Origin: Pseudomonadota bacterium
Lineage (GTDB): Bacteria > Pseudomonadota > Alphaproteobacteria > Rhizobiales > Xanthobacteraceae
Assembly (NCBI GenBank): GCA_023430245.1
Contig: JAEZBA010000711.1
Span: 1 to 5,090, forward strand
Length of the DNA: 5,090 nt
Direction: 5' to 3'
The translations under genes and the position numbers were made by a program. Position 1 is the first letter of the stretch. Each line of letters opens with the position of its first letter. The notes below the pieces were generated by a model, which worked only from the letters and a program-made list of their open reading frames with translations, made no database searches and was not told where the DNA came from. Below, one piece after another: positions 1 to 5,090 of this stretch.

Positions 1-602
1 GCGCGGGCGCGGTAGAGATCCTTGTGCATGGTGTCGAGCGTCGGCTGGTCCCCGGTATAGGCATGGATCGTCGTCATCATGCCCTTCTCGATGCCGACGG
101 CGTCGTTGAGCACCTTTGCCACCGGCGCGAGGCAGTTGGTGGTGCAGGAGGCGTTGGAGACGACGAGATGGTCCTTGGTCAGCTTGTCGTGGTTGACGCC
201 GTAGACCACGGTGAGATCGGCGCCGTCGGCGGGCGCGGACACCAGCACGCGCTTGGCGCCGGCGGTCAAATGGGCTGACGCCTTGTCCTTGGCGGTGAAG
301 ATGCCGGTGCATTCCATCGCGATGTCAACGCCGAGATCCTTCCACGGCAGCGTGGAGGGGTCCTTGATCGCTGTGACCTTGATCGCGCCGTTACCGACCG
401 AGATGGTGTCACCCTTGACGGTCACCTCACCGGGGAAGCGGCCATGCACCGAGTCAAACCGGAGCAGATGGGCATTGGTCTCGACCGGTCCGAGATCGTT
501 GATGCCCACCACCTCGATATCCTTGCGGCCGGATTCGGCGATCGCCCGCAAAACATTGCGGCCGATGCGGCCAAATCCGTTGATGGCGACCCGTACCGTC
601 AT
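1..602 (-). CDS. gap: Glyceraldehyde-3-phosphate dehydrogenase, N-terminal 200 codons (cut by window edge)
   Basis: This gene encodes phosphorylating GAPDH, a cytosolic homotetramer that converts glyceraldehyde-3-phosphate, phosphate and NAD(P)+ to 1,3-bisphosphoglycerate in glycolysis, or the reverse in gluconeogenesis or the Calvin cycle. The minus-strand translation starts MTVRVAINGFGRIGRNVLR, with the Rossmann glycine motif NGFGRIGR at residues 8-15. INDLG at 34-38 places Asp36 where NAD-preferring enzymes have an acidic residue. The family signature ASCTTNC spans 151-157 with catalytic Cys153, and general-base His180 lies in TTIHAYTGDQ. About 335 residues are usual, so roughly the last 135 lie beyond the left edge. 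The ATG at 602-600 is chosen because it gives the standard GAPDH N-terminus and has GGGAG ten bases upstream. It lies 154 bp downstream of tkt on the same strand, so co-transcription is likely. Cofactor preference is inferred from one residue. Confidence 0.97.
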   Translation of the reverse strand, partial: MTVRVAINGFGRIGRNVLRAIAESGRKDIEVVGINDLGPVETNAHLLRFDSVHGRFPGEVTVKGDTISVGNGAIKVTAIKDPSTLPWKDLGVDIAMECTGIFTAKDKASAHLTAGAKRVLVSAPADGADLTVVYGVNHDKLTKDHLVVSNASCTTNCLAPVAKVLNDAVGIEKGMMTTIHAYTGDQPTLDTMHKDLYRAR

Positions 603-612
603 GATGTCCAAG

Positions 613-617
613 CTCCC
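613..617 (-). promoter_or_regulatory. Ribosome binding site of gap
   Basis: On the minus strand GGGAG lies ten bases before the ATG at 602-600. It is a good Shine-Dalgarno match and supports that start codon. Confidence 0.7.
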
Positions 618-677
618 GGCTGAATGGTTTGGAGGCGCAGCCCGGCGCAAATAGCGGGCCCGCGCGCTTGCGGCTTT

Positions 678-705
678 CCTATAGCGGGATTCCGCACCAA
701 CTCAA
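678..705 (-). promoter_or_regulatory. Candidate promoter for gap
   Basis: On the minus strand TTGAGT (705-700) is followed after 16 bases by TATAGG (683-678). This resembles the alphaproteobacterial housekeeping pattern CTTGAC / CTATAT. It would start transcription near position 670 and give a leader of about 70 bases for gap. The match is imperfect and rests on pattern only. gap may instead be transcribed from tkt, or from both. Confidence 0.3.
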
Positions 706-724
706 CTCATGGGCAGGGTTGCCG

Positions 725-741
725 TTGCCGCAACGCGGCAA
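725..741 (-). repeat. Perfect 7-bp inverted repeat just after tkt
   Basis: TTGCCGC (725-731) and GCGGCAA (735-741) are perfect inverted arms around a 3-base loop. The repeat lies 15 bases past the tkt stop codon. Read in the tkt direction, the hairpin is preceded by a T run and not followed by one, so it does not fit an intrinsic terminator. It may protect the tkt 3' end, act as a weak attenuator between tkt and gap, or be chance in GC-rich DNA. Confidence 0.4.
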
Positions 742-756
742 AAAGCGCCGGTACGG

Positions 757-2745
757 TTATCGCGGCCGGAACTTCGCCAAAGCCGCCGCGGCGATCGCCT
801 CCGGCGTGATGCCGAAATGGCTGTAGAGGTCCTTGTAGGGGGCGCTGGCGCCGAACGAGGACATGCCGACGAAGACGCCGTCCGAGCCGATGATCGCGTC
901 CCAGCCCTGACGGATGCCGGCCTCGACCGCGACATTGACCTCGGCGCCGCCGATCACCGGATGGCGCTTCTCCGGCGGCAAAGCCATGAACAATTCGAGA
1001 CACGGCACCGACACCACGCGGGCCGGCTTGCCCTGCCGGTTCAGCAATTGCGCCGCCTCGACCGCGATCGCGACCTCCGAGCCTGAGGCGAAGATCGACA
1101 CGTCGACATTGTCGCCCTCGACCGGCAGGATTTCGTAGGCGCCGGCGGCGCACAGGTTCTCGGTGATGTAGGACCTTCGGAGTTGCGGCAGGTTCTGGCG
1201 GGTAAGCGCCAGCACGCTTGGCGTCTCCCCGGCGCGCAACGCCAGCTCCCAGCACTCCGCTGCTTCGACCGCGTCGCAGGGACGGAACACGTTGAGGTTC
1301 GGAATCGCACGGAGTGCGGCCAGATGCTCGACCGGCTGATGGGTCGGGCCGTCCTCGCCAAGGCCGATCGAGTCATGGGTCATCACGTGGATCACCCGCT
1401 CGCCCATCAGCGCGGCAAGGCGGATCGCCGGACGGCAATAATCCGAGAACACCAGGAAGGTCCCGGAATAGGGGATGATGCCGCCATGCAGCGTCATGCC
1501 GTTCATGGCGGCGGCCATCGCGTGTTCGCGGATGCCGTAATTGATGAAGCGGCCGGAAAAGTCCGATGCGCTGATCGCCTTCATCGATTTGGTGCGGGTG
1601 TTGTTGGAGCCGGTGAGGTCGGCCGAGCCGCCGATCATCTCTGGCACCGCAGGCACCAGGCCTTCCAGCGCGAATTCCGAGGACGCGCGTGTGGCGATGT
1701 CCTTCGGCGCCTCCGCCAGCGTCCGCTTCACCTTCTGCACGGCATCGGCGAGCGCCGCCGGCAGAACGCCCGTCATGCGCCGCTCGAATTCGGCCCTTGT
1801 GTCCGCCGGGAGCCCGGAGAGCTTCTTGTCCCACGCCTTGCGCTGTTCCTTCGAGCGTTGGCCCGCCTCGCGCCAGGGCTTCAGCACATCGTCCGGCACC
1901 ACGAACGGCTCGTGGGTCCAGCCGAGCTTTTCGCGCGCGCCCTTGATCTCGTCGGCTCCAAGCGGCGACCCGTGCGATTTCTCGCTGCCGGCCTTGTTCG
2001 GCGCGCCATATCCAATCGTGGTCTTGCAGGCGATCATGGTCGGGCGATCGGCGCTCTGCGCGCGCTTCAGTGCGGCGGCGATGGCCTGCGGATCGTGGCC
2101 GTCGATGCGCTCGGCGATCCTGCCGGCGGATTCGAAGCGCTTCACCTGATCGACGGAATCCGACAGCGACAGCTTGCCGTCGATGGTGATGCCGTTGTCG
2201 TCGAACAGCACGATCAGCCGGCTCAGTTTCAGGTGACCGGCAAGCGCGATCGCCTCCTGGCTGATGCCTTCCATCAAATCGCCATCGGAGGCGAGCACAT
2301 AGGTGCGGTGATCGACGACATCGCCGAAGACTGCGTTGAGGTGCCGCTCCGCGATGGCCATGCCCACCGCGTTGGCGATGCCCTGACCGAGCGGCCCGGT
2401 GGTGGTCTCGACGCCCGGCGTGATGAAGTTTTCCGGATGGCCCGGCGTCTTCGAGTTCAGCTTGCGGAAGTTCTTCAGTTCCTCGACCGTCATCGCCTCA
2501 TAGCCGGTCAGGTACAGAAGCGCATAGATCAGCATCGAGCCATGTCCGGCCGACAGCACGAAGCGGTCGCGATCGGGCCATTTCGGATCGGACGGATCGA
2601 ATTTCAGGAATTGCGTGAACAGCACGGTCGCAATGTCGGCGGCGCCCATCGGCAGGCCGGGATGGCCGGACTTGGCCTGTTCAACGGCGTCCATTGCCAG
2701 CGCGCGGATCGCGTTGGCCATGCGGTCGTGTTGTTCGCGGGACAT
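757..2745 (-). CDS. tkt: Transketolase, complete
   Basis: This is a thiamine-diphosphate enzyme that moves two-carbon ketol units between sugar phosphates in the non-oxidative pentose phosphate pathway and, in autotrophs, the Calvin cycle. It is cytosolic and normally a dimer. At 662 residues it is full length. The N-terminal ThDP domain has SGHPG with His28, GHGS with His68, and the cofactor motif SDGDLMEG at 153-160 closed by Asn184. The KSHGS motif (His258) follows. The central pyrimidine-binding domain has the IREHAM motif with the conserved Glu406, then the phosphate and substrate loop at 456-474 containing HDS, GEDGPTHQP and His469. The C-terminal domain runs from about 530 to the end. 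The ATG at 2745 has no convincing Shine-Dalgarno sequence. An in-frame ATG at residue 9 is an alternative, since most homology starts near MANAIRALAMDA. gap follows on the same strand. No key residue is missing. Confidence 0.98.
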   Translation of the reverse strand: MSREQHDRMANAIRALAMDAVEQAKSGHPGLPMGAADIATVLFTQFLKFDPSDPKWPDRDRFVLSAGHGSMLIYALLYLTGYEAMTVEELKNFRKLNSKTPGHPENFITPGVETTTGPLGQGIANAVGMAIAERHLNAVFGDVVDHRTYVLASDGDLMEGISQEAIALAGHLKLSRLIVLFDDNGITIDGKLSLSDSVDQVKRFESAGRIAERIDGHDPQAIAAALKRAQSADRPTMIACKTTIGYGAPNKAGSEKSHGSPLGADEIKGAREKLGWTHEPFVVPDDVLKPWREAGQRSKEQRKAWDKKLSGLPADTRAEFERRMTGVLPAALADAVQKVKRTLAEAPKDIATRASSEFALEGLVPAVPEMIGGSADLTGSNNTRTKSMKAISASDFSGRFINYGIREHAMAAAMNGMTLHGGIIPYSGTFLVFSDYCRPAIRLAALMGERVIHVMTHDSIGLGEDGPTHQPVEHLAALRAIPNLNVFRPCDAVEAAECWELALRAGETPSVLALTRQNLPQLRRSYITENLCAAGAYEILPVEGDNVDVSIFASGSEVAIAVEAAQLLNRQGKPARVVSVPCLELFMALPPEKRHPVIGGAEVNVAVEAGIRQGWDAIIGSDGVFVGMSSFGASAPYKDLYSHFGITPEAIAAAALAKFRPR

Positions 2746-2779
2746 TTGAAAATCCGGAAAGCGTGCGGTTCTGGGGCGG

Positions 2780-2808
2780 GCATAGTCAGGCAGGCCCGTG
2801 GAGTCCAG
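2780..2808 (-). promoter_or_regulatory. Candidate housekeeping promoter for tkt
   Basis: On the minus strand CTGGAC (2808-2803) is separated by 17 bases from CTATGC (2785-2780). The alphaproteobacterial sigma-70 pattern is CTTGAC-N17-CTATAT, so one -35 base and two -10 bases differ. Transcription would start near 2773, leaving a leader of about 28 bases before the tkt ATG. This is inferred from pattern and position only. Confidence 0.3.
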
Positions 2809-2859
2809 CGCGAGACCGCTCCGGCCGCAGATTTGTCCTCCGCGCGAGGATGATGGGGA

Positions 2860-2897
2860 TGACCGGTCAGCAACATTGACGCCGTTGAAGCGTCAAT
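2860..2897. promoter_or_regulatory. Two adjacent dyads in the divergent tkt / DUF4164 intergenic region (candidate operator)
   Basis: TGACCGGTCA at 2860-2869 is a perfect 10-bp palindrome. Five bases later ATTGACGC (2875-2882) and GCGTCAAT (2890-2897) form a perfect 8-bp inverted repeat with a 7-base spacer. Each arm of the second dyad contains TTGACG, a -35-like hexamer, one per strand, although no good -10 follows at 16-18 bases on either strand. The arrangement could be a regulator-binding site for the divergent genes, or a hairpin in a long tkt leader. The regulator is unknown, and the spacing does not fit a symmetric CbbR-type T-N11-A site. Confidence 0.4.
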
Positions 2898-2960
2898 TTA
2901 GGCTCATCGCCTTAACGCCTTGTGTCGCAACAGTTTTTGACTCAGTGAGTGCTGCGTGAC

Positions 2961-3242
2961 ATGACTGACCCGAGCGCCATCGACGCCGCCGCCCGCAGGC
3001 TCGCGCAGGCGCTGGATGCGCTGCAGGCCGCCGTGACGCGCAAACGTGAGGCTGAAACCGGCGGTGATGCGATCGCGATGCAGCTTCATGCGCTCGGCAC
3101 CGATCGCGCGCGACTTGCTGCCGAACTCGACAACGTCGCCGCACATGGGCGCAAGCTCGAGGATACCAATCGCGAGGTGGCGCGCCGTATCGATGTGGCG
3201 ATGGGCACGATCCAGAAGCTGCTGGACGAGCATGATCGCTAG
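2961..3242 (+). CDS. Small DUF4164-like coiled-coil protein
   Basis: This encodes a 93-residue protein of unknown function resembling the DUF4164 family, which in Bradyrhizobium-type genomes lies directly before zapA. It has no signal peptide, membrane segment or cysteine. It is almost entirely alpha-helical and heptad-like, with leucines and alanines spaced through ARRLAQALDALQAAV and DRARLAAELDNVAA, and charged residues between. This suggests a coiled-coil oligomer. The ATG at 2961 (MTDPSAIDAA) is preferred to an in-frame GTG at 2949, because homologues of this type begin MTDP or MTDS and neither start has a strong ribosome site. The stop lies 39 bases before zapA, so the two are probably co-transcribed. 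A cell-division or FtsZ-ring role is suggested only by this neighbour. The family name comes from recalled similarity, not a search. Confidence 0.85.
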   Translation: MTDPSAIDAAARRLAQALDALQAAVTRKREAETGGDAIAMQLHALGTDRARLAAELDNVAAHGRKLEDTNREVARRIDVAMGTIQKLLDEHDR

Positions 3243-3267
3243 CGCACTCGCGCGGGAAGAACGCGTC

Positions 3268-3273
3268 AAGGAG
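3268..3273 (+). promoter_or_regulatory. Ribosome binding site of zapA
   Basis: AAGGAG ends eight bases before the ATG at 3282. It is a strong Shine-Dalgarno match and fixes the zapA start. Confidence 0.85.
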
Positions 3274-3281
3274 ACGATGCG

Positions 3282-3671
3282 ATGGCCCAGGTGAATGTCA
3301 CGATCAACGGCCGCCATTACCGGATGGGCTGTGAGGATGGGCAGGAAGACCACGTAACCCGGCTCGCGGAAGAGATCGACGCGCGCATCGAACAATTGCG
3401 CGGCGCGCATGGCGAGATTGGCGATCAACGGCTCACCGTGATGGCAGCGTTGACCGTCGCGGACGAACTGGCGGAGATGGGGCGCCGCATTCGCAGGCTG
3501 GAGGAAGAGATCGCCGCGCTGCAGGATGCGCGTGTGGTGGCCGCCGAGCGCAGCCAGCAAACTCAGGCCACGGTGGTCGCGGCGCTTAACCTGGCCGCCG
3601 AGCGGATCGAGGATATCACCCGCCAGATCAACCAGTCGGTGCAGCCAAATCCAGGCGTGGCGATGGGTTAG
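3282..3671 (+). CDS. zapA: Cell division protein ZapA
   Basis: ZapA is a cytosolic protein that binds FtsZ, bundles its protofilaments and stabilises the division ring at midcell. The 129-residue product begins MAQVNVTINGRHYRMGCEDG, the small N-terminal beta-rich ZapA head. It continues with GQEDHVTRLAEEIDARI and the signature DQRLTVMAALTVADEL at about 48-63. From about residue 60 to 118 it is a long charged helix (RRIRRLEEEIAAL, then AAERIEDITRQIN) expected to form the dimer coiled coil. Length and layout match alphaproteobacterial ZapA. It follows the DUF4164-like gene by 39 bases and has its own strong AAGGAG site. Its stop codon overlaps the stop codon of the convergent kinase gene. In many relatives the 6S RNA gene comes next; here it is displaced about 1.26 kb downstream. 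Confidence 0.95.
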   Translation: MAQVNVTINGRHYRMGCEDGQEDHVTRLAEEIDARIEQLRGAHGEIGDQRLTVMAALTVADELAEMGRRIRRLEEEIAALQDARVVAAERSQQTQATVVAALNLAAERIEDITRQINQSVQPNPGVAMG

Positions 3672-4744
3672 ATTGCGGTCAACGCCCTCTGGTCGTCGTC
3701 GGATGCAGCCTGTTGCAGTGGCGCATCGAGGCGATAGATCAGGCCGGCCGGCTGATATGACAATTGTATCGTGCCGCCGAATTCGGCCGCCATCATGTCG
3801 CGGATGACCCTGCTTCCGAAGCCGTGCCGCGTTGGTGTGACGACGGGCGGTCCGCCGGTTTCGCGCCATTCAAAATGGAGCGCCGGTGTGCCATCCGCCG
3901 TGGTCTGGCCCCAGGAAATGTCCACGCGACCTTCGGGAGCGGACAACGCGCCGTATTTGAATGCGTTGGTGCCGAGTTCGTTGAGGGCAAGAGCAAGTGC
4001 CAGTCCCTGTTTGGGACTAAGGCTGATCAGCGGGCCAGCAATCCGGAACCTGTCCTTGTCGACGCTCCATTGAACAAGCGCTCCCGCGACGATCCGGCTG
4101 ATGGGCGTCTCGGTCCAGTGCGACTCTGTCAGGATCTCGTTGACCTTCGCGAGGTTCATGACGCGGGCGATAAATGTTTCACGCGCCGACCGGTGCTGGT
4201 CCCCCTGAAAGGTGCGGCTCGCGATGGCCACGATGATCGACAGGTTGTTTTTGACGCGATGCTCCAATTCCTTGAGCAGAAATCGTTGTCGCTCGATCGC
4301 ATCCCGCTCGGCCGTCACGTCGCGTGAAATAGAAAGCAGTTGGGCCGGTTTTCCGTCTGCCCCCAGTATCGGCGAGACCTCGACCTCCCAGTATTTCGAG
4401 GTGCCCCTGGCGGTATTGGCGGCGCCACTAAATCGCGCCGTTTTCCCGCGCCTTGCGGATTCGACCGCGGCCATCGCCAATGCATTGCCTTCGCCTTGCC
4501 AGAATTCCGGCCATGGGCAGCCTTTGAGAGCCGAAAAGTCGTCGACCTCCATCACCCGCTTGCCGCCCTCGCTCATGAATTGGAGCCGGCCGTCGAGATC
4601 GAGGATCTTGATACAGTCGCCGCAGCCCGCGAGCACGCTCCGCAGCAATTCCTGATTGCCAGGCAATTCGGAGCTCACTGCCGTCAGTTCGGCATTAAGT
4701 CGAGCGAGCGGTGTCGCTGCAGCGAAGGAGGTATCTGTGTTCAC
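3668..4744 (-). CDS. Soluble PAS-domain sensor histidine kinase of the HWE family
   Basis: This is a 358-residue cytoplasmic sensor kinase with no signal peptide or membrane segment. Residues about 34-145 form a PAS sensor domain (IKILDLDGRLQFMSEGG near the start, LLSISRDVTAERDA at its end). The dimerisation and phosphoacceptor box is ELEHRVKNNLSIIVAIASRT with His162. The ATPase domain has the N-box LNELGTNAFKYGALS with Asn260, the WRE (293-295) of the HWE class, and a glycine box HGFGSRVI at 307-314. There is no classical F-box, as expected for HWE kinases. The class-defining N-box His is Asn255 here. The start is GTG at 4744; an in-frame TGA lies 21 bases upstream, so no longer start exists. 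No response regulator is adjacent, so it is an orphan kinase. A GGAAC-N16-CGTT promoter immediately upstream suggests control by sigma-EcfG. The signal sensed is unknown. Confidence 0.92.
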   Translation of the reverse strand: MNTDTSFAAATPLARLNAELTAVSSELPGNQELLRSVLAGCGDCIKILDLDGRLQFMSEGGKRVMEVDDFSALKGCPWPEFWQGEGNALAMAAVESARRGKTARFSGAANTARGTSKYWEVEVSPILGADGKPAQLLSISRDVTAERDAIERQRFLLKELEHRVKNNLSIIVAIASRTFQGDQHRSARETFIARVMNLAKVNEILTESHWTETPISRIVAGALVQWSVDKDRFRIAGPLISLSPKQGLALALALNELGTNAFKYGALSAPEGRVDISWGQTTADGTPALHFEWRETGGPPVVTPTRHGFGSRVIRDMMAAEFGGTIQLSYQPAGLIYRLDAPLQQAASDDDQRALTAI

Positions 4745-4771
4745 GCGCCAAGGATCCGGGCCAGCTCAAGC

Positions 4772-4796
4772 AACGTCAAGCCTGCAAGGGGGTTCC
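4772..4796 (-). promoter_or_regulatory. Sigma-EcfG-type promoter of the histidine kinase
   Basis: On the minus strand GGAAC (4796-4792) is followed by exactly 16 bases and then CGTT (4775-4772). This matches the known alphaproteobacterial general-stress consensus GGAAC-N16/17-CGTT at every fixed position. Transcription would begin near 4764, about 20 bases before the GTG start at 4744, which is a sensible leader length. The spacer also contains CTTGAC, but no housekeeping -10 follows it. Confidence 0.7.
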
Positions 4797-4892
4797 ATTG
4801 CTTTCCCCGACCGATCCTGACCGCACGTGCCGATAGAGGTCCCGGCCAATGTTTTCAATAGCATCCGACACAGCGGCCTCAGAAATCCATGA

Positions 4893-4921
4893 CTGGCGAT
4901 TACGTCGCAAACACCTTACAT
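4893..4921 (+). promoter_or_regulatory. Weak candidate promoter for 6S RNA
   Basis: CTGGCG (4893-4898), a 17-base gap and TTACAT (4916-4921) match the housekeeping pattern only partly. Their position would place the start near 4928, which suits a 6S RNA of about 160 bases. This is offered on position more than on sequence quality. Confidence 0.2.
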
Positions 4922-4929
4922 TGCACATG

Positions 4930-5090
4930 CGGGGCTGCGGGGTGCGACTGGAAACATCATACTCCCGGGGCCTTACGATCCTGAAGGGAGCTGTCCCTGG
5001 CCGGGTCCGTGGATCCGGTTATATGGCGCCCACCTACTTTTGTAGGTTCCCGGGGTCGAAAATTCCGACGGCCATCGTGGCTCCGCACTC
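4930..5090 (+). ncRNA. ssrS: 6S RNA (both ends approximate; 3' end may lie just past the window)
   Basis: 6S RNA folds as an open-promoter mimic, binds housekeeping-sigma RNA polymerase and lowers its activity in stationary phase. Several pairings are visible. GGGTGCG (4940-4946) pairs with CGCACTC (5084-5090) as a closing stem. TCCCGGGG occurs at 4963-4970 and 5048-5055 and is self-complementary, giving an inner stem. AGGGA/TCCCT (4985-4989 / 4994-4998) and ACCTAC-TTTT-GTAGGT (5032-5047) form side hairpins. CCGGGTC/GATCCGG (5001-5018) forms the apical hairpin. The blocks GCGCCCACCTAC and GGTTCCCGGGGTCG resemble recalled alphaproteobacterial 6S sequences. A further small hairpin GCCA-TCG-TGGC lies at 5071-5081. 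The strand and the location downstream of zapA fit the usual zapA-ssrS-fau order, so fau would be expected beyond the right edge. The exact 5' end is not determined by the sequence. Confidence 0.85.

Noticed and set aside
211..654. A 147-codon plus-strand open frame opposite gap
   Set aside because: The minus strand encodes an unmistakable GAPDH with intact catalytic residues, so the plus frame is a shadow.
1183..2853. A 556-codon open frame on the plus strand opposite tkt
   Set aside because: It lies almost wholly antisense to a full-length, motif-complete transketolase. Its translation is Arg/His/Gly-rich with no recognisable domain, typical of high-GC shadow frames.
2949..2960. Upstream GTG start for the DUF4164-like protein
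   Set aside because: It would add only MLRD before MTDP, has no Shine-Dalgarno sequence, and does not match the usual family N-terminus.
3738..3756. ATCAG / CTGAT inverted arms around CCGGCCGG as a zapA terminator
   Set aside because: It lies inside the kinase coding sequence, the arms are offset by a bulged base, and no T run follows, so it is better explained by codon composition.
2904..3869. A 321-codon open frame on the minus strand across the DUF4164-like gene, zapA and the kinase end
   Set aside because: It covers zapA, which has clear family motifs and a strong ribosome site, and overlaps the kinase C-terminus in another frame. Its translation is Arg/His-rich with no domain.
3764..4327. 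A 187-codon plus-strand open frame opposite the kinase
   Set aside because: It is antisense to the H-box and ATPase domain of the kinase, has no known motif and no ribosome site, and is explained as a shadow.
3668..4744. LOV-type photoreceptor kinase (many HWE kinases carry a LOV domain)
   Set aside because: The PAS region lacks the flavin-binding NCRFLQ-type motif. Its Cys41 and Cys44 are in a different place near the PAS start, so there is no support for light sensing.

Overview
The window is high-GC chromosomal DNA from an alphaproteobacterium. It most likely comes from the Bradyrhizobium / Rhodopseudomonas / Nitrobacter lineage. The evidence is the tkt-gap order, the DUF4164-zapA pair beside it, an alphaproteobacterial-type 6S RNA, an HWE-family histidine kinase and a sigma-EcfG-type promoter. 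The species assignment is inference from gene content and protein style, since no database search was possible. I see no insertion sequence, integrase, tRNA, CRISPR array or other sign of a recently acquired island.

Layout, left to right. Positions 1-602 (minus) hold the first 200 codons of gap (glyceraldehyde-3-phosphate dehydrogenase), cut by the window edge. Positions 603-756 are a leader/intergenic region with a gap RBS, a possible promoter and a small perfect hairpin. Positions 757-2745 (minus) hold a complete transketolase gene, tkt. Positions 2746-2960 are a divergent intergenic region with two adjacent dyads. Positions 2961-3242 and 3282-3671 (plus) hold a two-gene unit: a small DUF4164-like coiled-coil protein and the cell-division protein ZapA. 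Positions 3668-4744 (minus) hold a soluble PAS-HWE histidine kinase, convergent with zapA, with overlapping stop codons. A near-ideal GGAAC-N16-CGTT promoter lies just upstream of the kinase. From about 4930 to the right edge (plus) lies the 6S RNA gene, ssrS.

Functionally, tkt and gap are central carbon metabolism genes: pentose phosphate or Calvin cycle carbon shuffling, then triose-phosphate oxidation. ZapA supports FtsZ ring assembly. 6S RNA regulates the housekeeping RNA polymerase in stationary phase. In many alphaproteobacteria zapA is followed directly by ssrS and then fau. Here a kinase on the opposite strand sits between zapA and ssrS. Its sequence and promoter suggest a link to the EcfG general stress response. 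That insertion, the stress-type promoter and an Asn where HWE kinases normally carry a His in the N-box are the most interesting points. The rest of the window is ordinary core genome, and I did not find an undescribed multi-gene system.
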